Assembly (NCBI GenBank): GCA_045542315.1
Contig: JAZQKU010000033.1
Coordinates: 1 to 24,591, forward strand
Source of the DNA: RGIG5299 sp045542315
GTDB taxonomy: Bacteria > Bacillota > Clostridia > Oscillospirales > RGIG5299
Direction of reading: 5' to 3'
Length of the DNA stretch: 24,591 bases
The notes below the pieces were generated by a model. The model did not search any database, was not told where the DNA came from, and saw nothing but the letters and a program-made list of their open reading frames with translations. The position numbers and the translations under genes were made by a program. This document shows, piece after piece, positions 24,577-24,591 of the stretch (positions within the stretch are counted from its first letter, which is position 1; each line of letters begins with the position of its first letter).

Positions 24577-24591
24577 GCGGTCTTAGGAAGA

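Overview
The window looks like a piece of a mesophilic, probably gut-dwelling, uncultured Clostridia genome (Firmicutes/Bacillota). The evidence is the Firmicutes-style nusB-xseA-xseB-ispA-dxs-tlyA-argR-recN gene order, strong purine-rich ribosome binding sites, very tight gene packing, and secreted proteins built from Big_3 Ig-like and InlB-type repeats. Every gene I can support is on the minus strand, so transcription runs from right to left.

Right end (21730-24591): the C-terminal part of a GH13 alpha-amylase-type enzyme followed by beta-sandwich-like modules, closed by a perfect hairpin terminator at 21692-21723. An in-frame TAA sits upstream, near the window edge.

Centre (about 21659 down to 3580): one apparently continuous operon of 17 protein genes with gaps of at most 30 nt, except for one 564-nt gap. 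The order is nusB, a TsaD-like paralogue, xseA, xseB, ispA, a divergent-PAP2 (DUF212) gene, [564-nt gap], oapA, dxs, tlyA, nadK, argR, recN, tyrS, a PlsC-like acyltransferase with a zinc ribbon, a WYL regulator, a duplicated beta-helix protein and a ZIP metal transporter. It ends at a strong terminator (3580-3617). The gap has no credible ORF. It folds into a structured RNA whose two ends pair with each other and which carries two GNRA-capped hairpins of matching design. Its place between ispA and oapA/dxs identifies it as an OLE (ornate, large, extremophilic) RNA, and the gene just downstream as its membrane partner OapA. This RNA-protein system is the main find. The nearby isoprenoid genes (ispA, dxs, DUF212) fit the known genomic home of OLE.

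Left end (1-3455): a large secreted or surface protein, cut by the window edge, with its own consensus promoter. It has a signal peptide, a GC-richer N-terminal module, an AT-rich middle, two InlB-type repeats and at least three nearly identical 228-nt (76-residue) Ig-like repeats. It reads as a mosaic gene that changes by recombination.

Gene calls rest on motifs and family knowledge. No database search was possible.
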